The notes beneath the pieces are model-generated. The model was not told the DNA's origin. It was given only the letters and a program-made list of their open reading frames with translations, and did not search any database. A stretch of 64,000 bases of DNA from Balanoglossus misakiensis (Eukaryota > Hemichordata), in NCBI GenBank assembly GCA_040954595.2, contig CM082590.2, positions 1,488,001 through 1,552,000 of the forward strand. The letters run 5' to 3'. Position numbers and translations under genes: made by a program. This document shows, one piece after another, positions 40,861-52,385 of the stretch. Within the stretch, counting starts at the first letter, position 1. Each line of letters begins with the position of its first letter.

Positions 40861-43150
40861 AGCCTACCAATGTAGCTATTATATTTTCCACTTTTTGTAA
40901 GTGAAGACTGACTGTCGCCGGTCTTAGGTCACCACTTCATAAGCGGTCTTACCCGTCATTGGCACAAACAGTCTCAGGAAGTAAGCTTTCAGCCTACCAA
41001 TATAGCTATTGTATTTTCCACTCTTTGTAAGTGAAGCCTGACTATCGCCTGTCTTAGGTCACCACTTTATAAGTGGTCTTACCCGTCATTGGCACAAACA
41101 GTCTCAGGAAGTAAGCTTTCAGCCTACCATTCTAGCTATTATATTTTCCACTTTTTGTAAGTGAAGCCTGACTGTCGCCTGTCTTAGGTCACCACTTCAT
41201 AAGCGGTCTTACCCGTCATTGGCACAAACAATCTCAGGAAGTAAGCTTTCAGCCTACCAATGTAGCTATTGTATTTTCCACTTTTTGTAAGTGAAGCCTG
41301 ACTGTCGCCTGTCTTAGGTCACCACTTCATAAGCGGTCTTACCCGTTATTGGCACAAACAGTCTAAGGAAGTAAGCTTTCAGCCTACCAATGTAGCTATT
41401 ATATTTTCCACTTTTTGTAAGTGAAGCCTGACTGTCGCCTGTCTTAGGTCACCACTTCATAAGCGGTCTTACCCGTCATTGGCACAAACAGTCTAAGGAA
41501 GTAAGCTTTCAGCCTACCAATTTAGCTATTCTATTTTCCACTTTTTGTAAGTGAAGCCTGACTGTCGCCTGTCTTAGGTCACCACTTCATAAGCGGTCTT
41601 ACCCGTCATTGGCACAAACAGTCTCAGGAAGTAAGCTTTCAGCCTACCAATGTAGCTATTATATTTTCCACTTTTTGTAAGTGAAGACTGACTGTCGCCG
41701 GTCTTAGGTCACCACTTCATAAGCGGTCTTACCCGTCATTGGCACAAACAGTCTCAGGAAGTAAGCTTTCAGCCTACCAATATAGCTATTGTATTTTCCA
41801 CTCTTTGTAAGTGAAGCCTGACTATCGCCTGTCTTAGGTCACCACTTTATAAGTGGTCTTACCCGTCATTGGCACAAACAGTCTCAGGAAGTAAGCTTTC
41901 AGCCTACCATTGTAGCTATTATATTTTCCACTTTTTGTAAGTGAAGCCTGACTGTCGCCTGTCTTAGGTCACCACTTCATAAGCGGTCTTACCCGTCATT
42001 GGCACAAACAATCTCAGGAAGTAAGCTTTCAGCCTACCAATGTAGCTATTGTATTTTCCACTTTTTGTAAGTGAAGCCTGACTGTCGCCTGTCTTAGGTC
42101 ACCACTTCATAAGCGGTCTTACCCGTTATTGGCACAAACAGTCTAAGGAAGTAAGCTTTCAGCCTACCAATGTAGCTATTATATTTTCCACTTTTTGTAA
42201 GTGAAGCCTGACTGTCGCCTGTCTTAGGTCACCACTTCATAAGCGGTCTTACCCGTCATTGGCACAAACAGTCTAAGGAAGTAAGCTTTCAGCCTACCAA
42301 TTTAGCTATTCTATTTTCCACTTTTTGTAAGTGAAGCCTGACTGTCGCCTGTCTTAGGTCACCACTTCATAAGCGGTCTTACCCGTCATTGGCACAAACA
42401 GTCTCAGGAAGTAAGCTTTCAGCCTACCAATGTAGCTATTATATTTTCCACTTTTTGTAAGTGAAGACTGACTGTCGCCGGTCTTAGGTCACCACTTCAT
42501 AAGCGGTCTTACCCGTCATTGGCACAAACAGTCTCAGGAAGTAAGCTTTCAGCCTACCAATATAGCTATTGTATTTTCCACTCTTTGTAAGTGAAGCCTG
42601 ACTATCGCCTGTCTTAGGTCACCACTTTATAAGTGGTCTTACCCGTCATTGGCACAAACAGTCTCAGGAAGTAAGCTTTCAGCCTACCATTGTAGCTATT
42701 ATATTTTCCACTTTTTGTAAGTGAAGCCTGACTGTCGCCTGTCTTAGGTCACCACTTCATAAGCGGTCTTACCCGTCATTGGCACAAACAATCTCAGGAA
42801 GTAAGCTTTCAGCCTACCAATGTAGCTATTGTATTTTCCACTTTTTGTAAGTGAAGCCTGACTGTCGCCTGTCTTAGGTCACCACTTCATAAGCGGTCTT
42901 ACCCGTTATTGGCACAAACAGTCTAAGGAAGTAAGCTTTCAGCCTACCAATGTAGCTATTATATTTTCCACTTTTTGTAAGTGAAGCCTGACTGTCGCCT
43001 GTCTTAGGTCACCACTTCATAAGCGGTCTTACCCGTCATTGGCACAAACAGTCTAAGGAAGTAAGCTTTCAGCCTACCAATTTAGCTATTCTATTTTCCA
43101 CTTTTTGTAAGTGAAGCCTGACTGTCGCCTGTCTTAGGTCACCACTTCAT
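40861..43150. repeat. 780-bp (six-monomer) higher-order repeat, three copies
   Basis: Blocks starting at 40861, 41641 and 42421 are six-monomer units with the same order of variants, including the rare TTTAGCTATTCTATTTT monomer at 41521, 42301 and 43081. The second and third copies look identical and the first differs at one base that I found (TTCTAG against TTGTAG near 41131). The third copy breaks off near 43153, where AAGCGG becomes AAGAGG. Confidence 0.92.
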
Positions 43151-46100
43151 AAGAGGTCTTACCCGTCATTGGCACAAACAGTCTCAGGAAGTAAGCTTTC
43201 AGCCTACCAATGTAGCTATTGTATTTTCCACTTTTTGTAAGTGAAGCCTGACTGTCGCCTGTCTTAGGTCACCACTTCATAAGCGGTCTTACCCGTTATT
43301 GGCACAAACAGTCTAAGGAAGTAAGCTTTCAGCCTACCTATGTAGCTATTATATTTTCCACTTTTTGTAAGTGAAGCCTGACTGTCGCCTGTCTTAGGTC
43401 ACCACTTCATAAGCGGTCTTACCCTTCATTGGCACAAACAGTCTAAGGAAGTAAGCTTTTAGCCTACCAATGTAGCTATTATATTTTCCACTTTTTGTAA
43501 GTGAAGCCTGACTGTCGCCTGTCTTAGGTCACCACTTCATAAGCGGTCTTACCCGTCATTGGCACAAACAGTCTAAGGAAGTAAGCTTTTAGCCTACCAA
43601 TGTAGCTATTATATTTTCCACTTTTTGTAAGTGAAGCCTGACTGTCACCTGTCTTAGGTTACCACTTCATAAGCGGTCTTACCCGTCATTGGCACAAACA
43701 GTCTCAGGAAGTAAGCTTTCAGCCTACCAATGTAGCTATTATATTTTCCACTTTTTGTAAGTGAAGACTGACTGTCGCCGGTCTTAGGTCACCACTTCAT
43801 AAGCGGTCTTACCCGTCATTGGCACAAACAGTCTCAGGAAGTAAGCTTTCAGCCTACCAATATAGCTATTGTATTTTCCACTCTTTGTAAGTGAAGCCTG
43901 ACTATCGCCTGTCTTAGGTCACCACTTTATAAGTGGTCTTACCCGTCATTGGCACAAACAGTCTCAGGAAGTAAGCTTTCAGCCTACCATTGTAGCTATT
44001 ATATTTTCCACTTTTTGTAAGTGAAGCCTGACTGTCGCCTGTCTTAGGTCACCACTTCATAAGCGGTCTTACCCGTCATTGGCACAAACAATCTCAGGAA
44101 GTAAGCTTTCAGCCTACCAATGTAGCTATTGTATTTTCCACTTTTTGTAAGTGAAGCCTGACTGTCGCCTGTCTTAGGTCACCACTTCATAAGCGGTCTT
44201 ACCCGTTATTGGCACAAACAGTCTAAGGAAGTAAGCTTTCAGCCTACCAATGTAGCTATTATATTTTCCACTTTTTGTAAGTGAAGCCTGACTGTCGCCT
44301 GTCTTAGGTCACCACTTCATAAGCGGTCTTACCCGTCATTGGCACAAACAGTCTAAGGAAGTAAGCTTTTAGCCTACCAATGTAGCTATTATATTTTCCA
44401 CTTTTTGTAAGTGAAGCCTGACTGTCGCCTGTCTTAGGTCACCACTTCATAAGCGGTCTTACCCGTCATTGGCACAAACAGTCTAAGGAAGTAAGCTTTT
44501 AGCCTACCAATGTAGCTATTATATTTTCCACTTTTTGTAAGTGAAGCCTGACTGTCGCCTGTCTTAGGTCACCACTTCATAAGCGGTCTTACCCGTCATT
44601 GGCACAAACAGTCTAAGGAAGTAAGCTTTTAGCCTACCAATGTAGCTATTGTATTTTCCACTGTTTGTAAGTGAAGCCTGACTGTCACCTGTCTTAGGTC
44701 ACCATTTCATAAGCGGTCTTACCCGTCATTGGCACAAACAGTCTAAGGAAGTAAGCTTTCAGCATACCAATGTAGCTATTGTATTTTCCACTGTTTGTAA
44801 GTGAAGCCTGACTGTCACCTGTCTTAGGTTACCACTTCATAAGCGGTCTTACCCGTCATTGGCACAAACAGTCTCAGGAAGTAAGCTTTCAGCCTACCAA
44901 TGTAGCTATTATATTTTCCACTTTTTGTAAGTGAAGACTGACTGTCGCCGGTCTTAGGTCACCACTTTATAAGTGGTCTTACCCGTCATTGGCACAAACA
45001 GTCTCAGGAAGTAAGCTTTCAGCCTACCAATATAGCTATTGTATTTTCCACTCTTTGTAAGTGAAGCCTGACTATCGCCTGTCTTAGGTCACCACTTTAT
45101 AAGTGGTCTTACCCGTCATTGGCACAAACAGTCTCAGGAAGTAAGCTTTCAGCCTACCATTGTAGCTATTATATTTTCCACTTTTTGTAAGTGAAGCCTG
45201 ACTGTCGCCTGTCTTAGGTCACCACTTCATAAGCGGTCTTACCCGTCATTGGCACAAACAGTCTCAGGAAGTAAGCTTTCAGCCTACCAATGTTGCTATT
45301 ATATTTTCCACTTTTTGTAAGTGAAGCCTGACTGTCGCCTGTCTTAGGTCACCACTTCATAAGCGGTCTTACCCGTCATTGGCACAAACAGTCTCAGGAA
45401 GTAAGCTTTTAGCCTACCAATGTAGCTATTATATTTTCCACTTTTTGTAAGTGAAGCCTGACTGTCGCCTGTCTTAGGTCACCACTTCATAAGCGGTCTT
45501 ACCCGTCATTGGCACAAACAGTCTAAGGAAGTAAGCTTTTAGCCTACCAATGTAGCTATTGTATTTTCCACTGTTTGTAAGTGAAGCCTGACTATCACCT
45601 GTCTTAGGTCACCACTTCATAAGCGGTCTTACCCGTCATTGGCACAAACAGTCTAAGGAAGTAAGCTTTCAGCCTACCAATGTAGCTATTGTATTTTCCA
45701 CTGTTTGTAAGTGAAGCCTGACTGTCACCTGTCTTAGGTTACCACTTCATAAGCGGTCTTACCCGTCATTGGCACTAACAGTCTCAGGAAGTAAGCTTTC
45801 AGCCTACCAATGTAGCTATTATATTTTCCACTTTTTGTAAGTGAAGACTGACTGTCGCCGGTCTTAGGTCACCACTTTATAAGTGGTCTTACCCGTCATT
45901 GGCACAAACAGTCTCAGGAAGTAAGCTTTTAGCCTACCAATATAGCTATTGTATTTTCCACTGTTTGTAAGTGAAGCCTGACTATCGCCTGTCTTAGGTC
46001 ACCACTTTATAAGTGGTCTTACCCGTCATTGGCACAAACAGTCTCAGGAAGTAAGCTTTTAGCCTACCAATATAGCTATTGTATTTTCCACTGTTTGTAA

Positions 46101-47931
46101 GTGAAGCCTGACTATCGCCTGTCTTAGGTCACCACTTTATAAGTGGTCTTACCCGTCATTGGCACAAACAGTCTCAGGAAGTAAGCTTTCAGCCTACCAT
46201 TGTAGCTATTATATTTTCCACTTTTTGTAAGTGAAGCCTGACTGTCGCCTGTCTTAGGTCACCACTTCATAAGCGGTCTTACCCGTCATTGGCACAAACA
46301 GTCTCAGGAAGTAAGCTTTCAGCCTACCAATGTAGCTATTATATTTTCCACTTTTTGTAAGTGAAGCCTGACTGTCGCCTGTCTTAGGTCACCACTTCAT
46401 AAGCGGTCTTACCCGTCATTGGCACAAACAGTCTAAGGAAGTAAGCTTTTAGCCAACCAATGTAGCTATTGTATTTTCCACTGTTTGTAAGTGAAGCCTG
46501 ACTGTCACCTGTCTTAGGTCACCACTTCATAAGCGGTCTTACCCGTCATTGGCACAAACAGTCTAAGGAAGTAAGCTTTCAGCCTACCAATGTAGCTATT
46601 GTATTTTCCACTGTTTGTAAGTGAAGCCTGACTGTCACCTGTCTTAGGTTACCACTTCATAAGCGGTCTTACCCGTCATTGGCACAAACAGTCTCAGGAA
46701 GTAAGCTTTCAGCCTACCAATGTAGCTATTATATTTTCCACTTTTTGTAAGTGAAGACTGACTGTCGCCGGTCTTAGGTCACCACTTCATGAGCGGTCTT
46801 ACCCGTCATTGGCACAAACAGTCTCAGGAAGTAAGCTTTCAGCCTACCATTGTAGCTATTATATTTTCCACTTTTTGTAAGTGAAGCCTGACTGTCGCCT
46901 GTCTTAGGTCACCACTTCATAAGCGGTCTTACCCGTCATTGGCACAAACAGTCTCAGGAAGTAAGCTTTCAGCCTACAAATGTAGCTATTATATTTTCCA
47001 CTTTTTGTAAGTGAAGCCTGACTGTCGCCTGTCTTAGGTCACCACTTCATAAGCGGTCATACCCGTCATTGGCACAAACAGTCTCAGGAAGTAAGCTTTC
47101 AGCCTACCAATGTAGCTATTGTATTTTCTACTTTTTGTAAGTGAAGCCTGACTGTCGCCTGTCTTAGGTCACCACTTCATAAGCGGTCTTACCCGTCATT
47201 GGCTCAAACAGTCTCAGGAAGTAAGCTTTCGGCCTACCAATGTAGCTATTGTATTTTCCACTTTTTGTAAGTGAAGCCTGACTGTCGCCTGTCTTAGGTC
47301 ACCACTTCATAAGCGGTCTTACCTGTCATTGGCACAAACAGTCTCAGGAAGTAAGCTTTCAGCCTACCAATGTAGCTATTGTATTTTCCACTTTTTGTAA
47401 GTGAAGCCTGACTGTCGCCTGTCTTAGGTCACCACTTCATAAGCGGTCTTACCCGTTATTGGCACAAACAGTCTAAGGAAGTAAGCTTTCAGCCTACCAA
47501 TGTAGCTATTATATTTTCCACTTTTTGTAAGTGAAGCCTGACTGTCGCCTGTCTTAGGTCACCACTTCATAAGCGGTCTTACCCGTCATTGGCACAAACA
47601 GTCTAAGGAAGTAAGCTTTTAGCCTACCAATGTAGCTATTATATTTTCCACTTTTTGTAAGTGAAGCCTGACTGTCGCCTGTCTTAGGTCACCACTTCAT
47701 AAGCGGTCTTACCCGTCATTGGCACAAACAGTCTCAGGAAGTAAACTTTCAGCCTACCAATGTAGCTATTATATTTTCCACTTTTTGTAAGTGAAGCCTG
47801 ACTGTCGCCTGTCTTAGGTCACAACTTCATAAGCGGTCTTACCCGTCATTGGCACAAACAGTCTAAGGAAGTAAGCTTTTAGCCAACCAATGTAGCTATT
47901 ATATTTTCCACTTTTTGTAAGTGAAGCCTGA

Positions 47932-48773
47932 AGCAGTGAAACTGGGACATAAAGGTCCAAACAATGAGGCTGACCACATGGTTACAGCTCCAATTACGGC
48001 AATTGTGAAGTGTGGTGGAACTGCAGATGACTGACGTTGCCCAGGGCAACGGCGGGAGCAGCGGGACCTGATTGACAGGAGCTGTACATAGCAGTTGTGA
48101 ACATAGTATATGAAATAATTTAAAATAGTCATTGCTCTCTGGGTCCATCATTTTTAGTAGAAGTGACCTGATTTCACATCAATAGTTAACCACCCGTCAT
48201 TTCCAGCTAATTTCATGTAGTAGAAAACTCCTATACAACATAATGACATTTCTAGAACCTTTTTTTGCTGGTTGGGCCGACAGACTAACACTAGTGGTTC
48301 TACAAAGAAACTTCCATAACAACCTGTACGCTTGACGCGTTCAAGTCAAGGCAGACCTAACCCATTCAAAATATGCAAATTAGGAAAAGACGCATACATG
48401 CATTCCTTGCATCCCCAGAGACACACACAGGAAATCAAGCGAGTGTGGCCACTAGCTGGAAAAGCTGAATTCAATGCATTGCCTTGCGATGTTCATGATA
48501 CAGGGGGGTGATGATCAATGAACAGAACAGCAGTCCACTTTAACGAGTTGTAGTGCACTGATCAAGTTGATCATGGCAAAACAAACGACTATGTTAGAAA
48601 TCAGTGCTTCACAAGTTTGGCTAATTTGTATGAAAATCGTTTCGCCAAGCACAACCTTTTTTTTCGCATTTGCGATTTGGCGAGCGGGTAGCAAAAACAC
48701 TGCTGGCTAATCCGTTCCGATTTCTGTCTCTGTTCCAATTCTTCCTCAAAGCTACACACCCCTACTAGAAAAT
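47932..48773. other. Non-coding flank right of the satellite
   Basis: Unique-looking DNA begins in mid-monomer after the string GTGAAGCCTGA. No convincing gene is seen; the open frames here lack coding character. The stretch includes an X-box-like palindrome at 48035-48051 and an octamer-like ATGCAAAT near 48374. Confidence 0.6.
48035..48051. promoter_or_regulatory. 17-bp perfect palindrome matching an RFX X-box
   Basis: The two 8-bp arms CGTTGCCC and GGGCAACG surround a central A. This fits the known RFX consensus GTNRCC-N(0-3)-RGYAAC exactly (GTTGCC, spacer CAG, GGCAAC). It lies about 100 bp from the end of the satellite. No gene start is evident close by, so function is unproven. Confidence 0.5.
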
Positions 48774-48840
48774 GGTATGAATTCTTGACGGACGGAAGTA
48801 ATAGCAGTCAAGAAACTGGGTAGTGAATTTGCATATTTTA
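48774..48840 (+). repeat. Left arm of a 3.3-kb-spaced inverted repeat
   Basis: Positions 48807-48840 match the reverse complement of 52102-52135 at 31 of 34 bases. Both arms contain ATTTGCAT, the octamer motif. Further out, GGTATGA at 48774 corresponds to the GGGTATGAG strand of the right arm, with about 18 extra bases in the left arm. I read this as the end region of a DNA transposon or other palindromic element. Confidence 0.7.
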
Positions 48841-49529
48841 TCATCGATGGAGCCTCGCTTTCGAACACGCGGGAGCTGCAAACATGGCGTTTGCTACCCT
48901 CGCCATTGTCATGTAAACACATTTTAGAAGTGTTTTATCTCAGTTAAAAACCCCGAAAGAAAAAGAAAAATCAACTTTTCTGAGGTATTATAAAGAAATT
49001 ATTGGGATAACGAAAAAATCCGCCATTTTTAGTGTCATTTTCTTGCAATTCACGACCTATCTCGGCACCAGTCATTACGGTGATTTATCACGCTACGACG
49101 GGCCAACTTTCAGCAAACGGGTACGGGGTCAAGGAGGTCGTGAGCCATCACGATATTTCAATCACATGATTTGGAAAGTTCAAGGGTACTTCAGTCCAAA
49201 TATGGGAGTAGTGCCCCTTGCAAACGCAAACGACGCAGTGTTGACTGATCCAGGTCACTTACTTCCAGGTTTCGATGTTGCGCGCGATGTGTATGCGTTG
49301 AAGTTAGTCATGCGTACAGGTCTGTAGGTTCCCGGCGTTAATTAAAGCCGCCCGGCCGCGAACCACACGATGTGGGCTTAAGGCCAACCTGCACGACCCA
49401 GTCCACCAGGGCTACAATTATTGCGGCTACGGTTATGCGAAATACTGACTCTCCTTGCAAGTCACCGCGTATGTTGCATGCCCCCCCCGCCACGTACAGC
49501 CACACTGAGTTAGTAACATTGGCAAATAC
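48841..49529. other. Non-coding stretch inside the inverted-repeat interval
   Basis: No supported gene. A plus-strand frame at 49043-49327 (94 codons) begins with TTG, has its first ATG late, and matches no family I recognise. An AAAATGGCGG (YY1-type) motif lies on the minus strand near 49018-49028, and a C8 run at 49481-49488. Confidence 0.5.
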
Positions 49530-51683
49530 ATTTGCTAGTTTTACCCAGTAATTTCACTGTCAAGGTGCTATCATCAACTTCGAGAACATTTTCTTCTGGT
49601 AAATCATATTCTTGTTCATCCTAAATAATTTCTTCTATTTCACAATTTGTGATTTCATTATCATCATTATTTGTTTCTTCTTCAATAATTTCATCAGTTT
49701 CTGTCTGCAGTTCCCCGCCCTTGTTATTGTATTGTTCACACAGTTCAGGCAATTACAGCCTGGGCCACACATCATGCCCTTCTTTTTGCATTTACATGTA
49801 TTCCTGCATCCTGTTTTCTTACATTTACACCCTTTTGTGTAAAACATCACACGCTCTTGAACCTTCTGCATATTTTCCACAGAATCCCACAGTATATTTA
49901 TTTTTCCCATTTTCCACATTGTATCCTGAGTTTTCATAAGAAGGAAGTGTAATGTGATGTCGGTGAGCTTGTGACCAATAACATGGGTTCTCCAACAACC
50001 AGTTTGTCCCCAACATGCATTGCATTGCTGTTTTGATTAAAATTATTTCATCCAGCTCAGCCTCTGGATTAAAATTATCAAATTATCTTTACGTTTACAT
50101 ATAATGTTTGATAACCCTGTGTCACTTCAGTTACAATTTTTTTCTTTTCATTTGTCTACTGTGCGGTACAAAGACATGTAGCACTTTTTACACAGTGTGC
50201 TAGTTTCATCCAGTTTTAATCCAGGATAGTCCCCATGTTCAGTAAAGTGCTCCATTAGTAACTCTGGATTGTGGGGATATTTTAGAGTAGAAGAGGTCAA
50301 GCGTTTATGACAATGGCTAGAAATCTGGTTTTATCATCCACCCTGGATTGTGGCAAGAGACATTTCCACAAATGTGACACGTTTTGTCTTTTTGATGAGG
50401 TGCCTGTTCGGTACTATCCTGGGCTTGTGCTTCAAAGTCCTTTTCTACACATATTCTGCAGCTATTGAATAGACAACCAGATGGAGATAAATTCATTTCT
50501 TTTACAACCCAATCTTTGAAATTGTCTGGCTTATTTACTGTACCCGGTATGTGGTACCATCTTGGAGTTGATGATATGTTACACTTTTTGGGGGTCCACA
50601 TTTTTCTTTGTCCTGCTGACTTAATGGAAGAACTCCTCCAAACCCACTAATATAAATGTATAAATGCATCCCCCTTTTGTTGGTATATTTATTCGTCCAT
50701 ACAAGGGTGTATAGAATAATTTGAAACTATCAGTATTCAAATTTAATTCCTCAGATATTACATTTTTCAAGGAGCTGACATATGGATCTGTGAGCCGAAA
50801 AAAAATACTCATGTGAATTTAGATGAACAATTATGTCACATCCACTTGTAATCTTTTTATCAGATTGAATTGCCTTGAATTTTGATTTGAGTCTACAGAA
50901 TCTGCTTTGTATGTCACATAACAGGAGTAAGGCTTGACTGCATTGTGACAAACGTTTTTTAATCATGGTTTCTGCCATAATAATGGACTTGTCTTTTATA
51001 AATTCTTGGCGACGCTTATGGCAATGATGTTTTAGAGGTCCTGAAATTTTGCACACAGACTGCAGCAATTTTTTAAACTCTTGCAGTTGATTACACACTG
51101 TTTTTATTTGTTTCACTACATTATTTTTTACTTTACTCTTATCCTGCATTTTTAATACAAATATTATATCGATGCTCTGCCAGTCGTAAAAATGTGGAAA
51201 TATGGTACTTGTAAGCTTTGTAATTATTAAATGAAGGCTTGCTAGCACTTTTAAGCACATTTAAAATATTTGCAACTTTTGTTTTTATTTCAGTTGAGTG
51301 TGTATACAGAACCTTGTTTTTTCCACTTCAGAGCAGCTTTGTTAATTTGCAACAATGAATTTTTACTGACAGAGTTTATGCGTGAACGATGCACCCTCCT
51401 TGTCCACAAAGACAAGGATTGACTCCACATACAATCACCATTTTTATGCGTTTTATGGTTATCTGTAGTACAAACATGTACTATAGTAGTATAACTCTGG
51501 AAGCCAACAATGCACCAATAAATCCGAAAAAAATCCACTTCACTGGTAAAACAATAGCAAAGTGATAGCTATGTTAATGTGAGACGAAAATATACACGAT
51601 TTAGTCCTACACAAGAATCATGCATGGATGCACCTCAGTGACACGATCACGATCCGATGAGAGAGTAAACAATCAGCCGCCAT
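49530..51683 (-). pseudogene. CXC (TSO1/tesmin-like) cysteine-rich protein gene, multiply frameshifted
   Basis: Minus-strand coding-quality sequence runs across the interval but changes frame at least six times. The clearest domain is in the 100-codon frame at 49635-49937. It has the spacing C-x-C-x4-C-x3-C-x-C-x5-C-x3-C-x-C-x2-C (GCKCKKTGCRNTCKCKKKG then MCGPGCNCLNC), a zinc-binding CXC cluster like that of LIN54/tesmin and of many invertebrate transposon-associated proteins. Upstream are a Lys-rich helical part (50751-51260) and CxxC pairs (HICGNVSCH near 50340; LCKKCY near 50180). Downstream is an acidic tail in another frame with an in-frame TAG. One break is a T8 run at about 50800-50807. 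At the 5' end ATGGCGGC at 51683 and a GT-AG intron (51633-51543) join in frame to the next block (51542-51290). The family assignment is good for the domain and weak for overall function. The gene is most likely dead. Confidence 0.65.
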
Positions 51684-52101
51684 ATTGGATTTTGCTGGCG
51701 TCGACCACCCAAAACATACTCAAATTCAATGGCCCGAAACTCCACTTTGGGAAGCTTGAGCCAAAACGAAACGATATCCGTTCAAAATATAAGATATAAA
51801 ACTAATACAAAACGCACACTTGAAACAATTTTATGCAAACGGAAATGACGCAGTGTTTATTTTACCACATTCGCTAGACGTCGCTTACAAATAATATCAG
51901 AGATCGAACAGAAACACAATAAATTTTTCACTTTCAACACGATCGGACGATAGGTTACGTCTATCAAACCTGAGGGACGCAGTTTGGTGGCACAAATCTC
52001 ACTTTTTGGTGTAGAAAAAGACGATTTTCTGAAACTGAAAAAATACACCAACGGTTCTCGAAGTAATGGTGGCGCTGTTGAAATTCAAAGTAAAATCTCA
52101 T
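51684..52101. other. Presumed 5' flank of the CXC gene
   Basis: This stretch lies between the ATGGCGGC start at 51683 and the right inverted arm. No gene is seen. It is AT-rich with scattered short inverted motifs; no TATA box at a convincing distance was identified. Confidence 0.4.
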
Positions 52102-52150
52102 TAACATATGCAAATTTACTACCCAGTTTCTCGACTGGTAGCTCATACCC
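52102..52150 (-). repeat. Right arm of the 3.3-kb-spaced inverted repeat
   Basis: This is the partner of 48807-48840, 31 of 34 bases identical in inverted orientation, with an octamer ATGCAAAT at 52108-52115. The outer boundary and a target-site duplication could not be fixed by eye. Confidence 0.7.
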
Positions 52151-52385
52151 AACATGACAGACTCCTTTGTTTACACTTTGGAGCCAAAAAGGTTGGAGCG
52201 GGGGAGGGGGGGGGGGTATCTACATTGATGCACGTGGGGATATGAGAAACAAAATACTTTTTTACAAGAAAAATCTATGCCGTCTTTCTGCCTGTATGTT
52301 TCTACTACAAGCTCTTATAGAAACATGATTATGAAATAAGTTTGCAAGACTGTATGGAAGAATATCCTGAACTCAACATTAAAGT
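52151..52385. other. Non-coding spacer with a poly-G tract
   Basis: Eleven consecutive G at 52206-52216, preceded by GGGGGA, form a G-rich tract on the plus strand. No gene is seen. Confidence 0.6.

Larger units (their letters stand above)
1..47931. repeat. Giant satellite DNA array, 130-bp monomer, about 360 copies
   Basis: The sequence is a head-to-tail array of a 130-bp unit; for example units begin at 1, 131 and 261 with ATTaTATTTTCC-like starts. Copies differ by a handful of substitutions, and all lie in the same orientation. Almost every unit carries a HindIII site (AAGCTT) and a BstEII site (GGTCACC), plus AGGTCA and GTAAGT. The unit is not a multiple of three and no long reading frame exists in the array. 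Units vary at fixed diagnostic sites (GTAAGT/GTAACT, TATATT/TGTATT, GTCTCAGG/GTCTAAGG, AAGCGG/AAGAGG/AAAAGG), so subfamilies can be followed. Rare one-base indels occur, such as a lost C near 2283, 20331, 20980 and 25483 and an extra T near 7885. The array continues past the left edge. A centromeric or heterochromatic location is likely but not shown. Confidence 0.99.
31331..47931. repeat. Homogeneous right part of the satellite in constant 130-bp register
   Basis: From about 31.3 kb to the array end I see no truncated unit and no indel; the 130-bp phase is unbroken for roughly 127 units. This part is enriched in variants absent or rare to the left, such as CCACTCTTTG and CCACTGTTTG, GTGAAGACTG with GCCGGTC, and AAGTGGTC. 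Confidence 0.85.
48774..52150 (-). mobile_element. Candidate DNA transposon relic with inverted ends and a CXC gene
   Basis: The interval is bounded by the inverted arms at 48807-48840 and 52102-52135 and contains a single decayed minus-strand gene with a CXC cysteine cluster. Inverted ends around one gene suggest a cut-and-paste element, but no transposase catalytic core was recognised and no target-site duplication was found. The alternative is a host gene family member sitting between unrelated inverted repeats. Confidence 0.4.

Noticed and set aside
1-47931. CRISPR-like array of regularly spaced repeats
   Set aside because: The whole 130-bp unit repeats with no unique spacers, and the context is eukaryotic; it is a satellite.
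47879-48151. Minus-strand frames spanning the satellite edge
   Set aside because: They begin in unique DNA and end in satellite sequence, with no coding features; chance frames.
49043-49327. 94-codon plus-strand frame within the CXC element
   Set aside because: It starts at TTG, its first ATG is late, there is no recognisable family, and it lies opposite the better-supported minus-strand gene.
48240-52200. Extension of the inverted repeat to CCAACCTTTTT-like sequences further out
   Set aside because: The similarity is short, gapped and built on T-rich tracts; it does not extend the 34-bp arms reliably.
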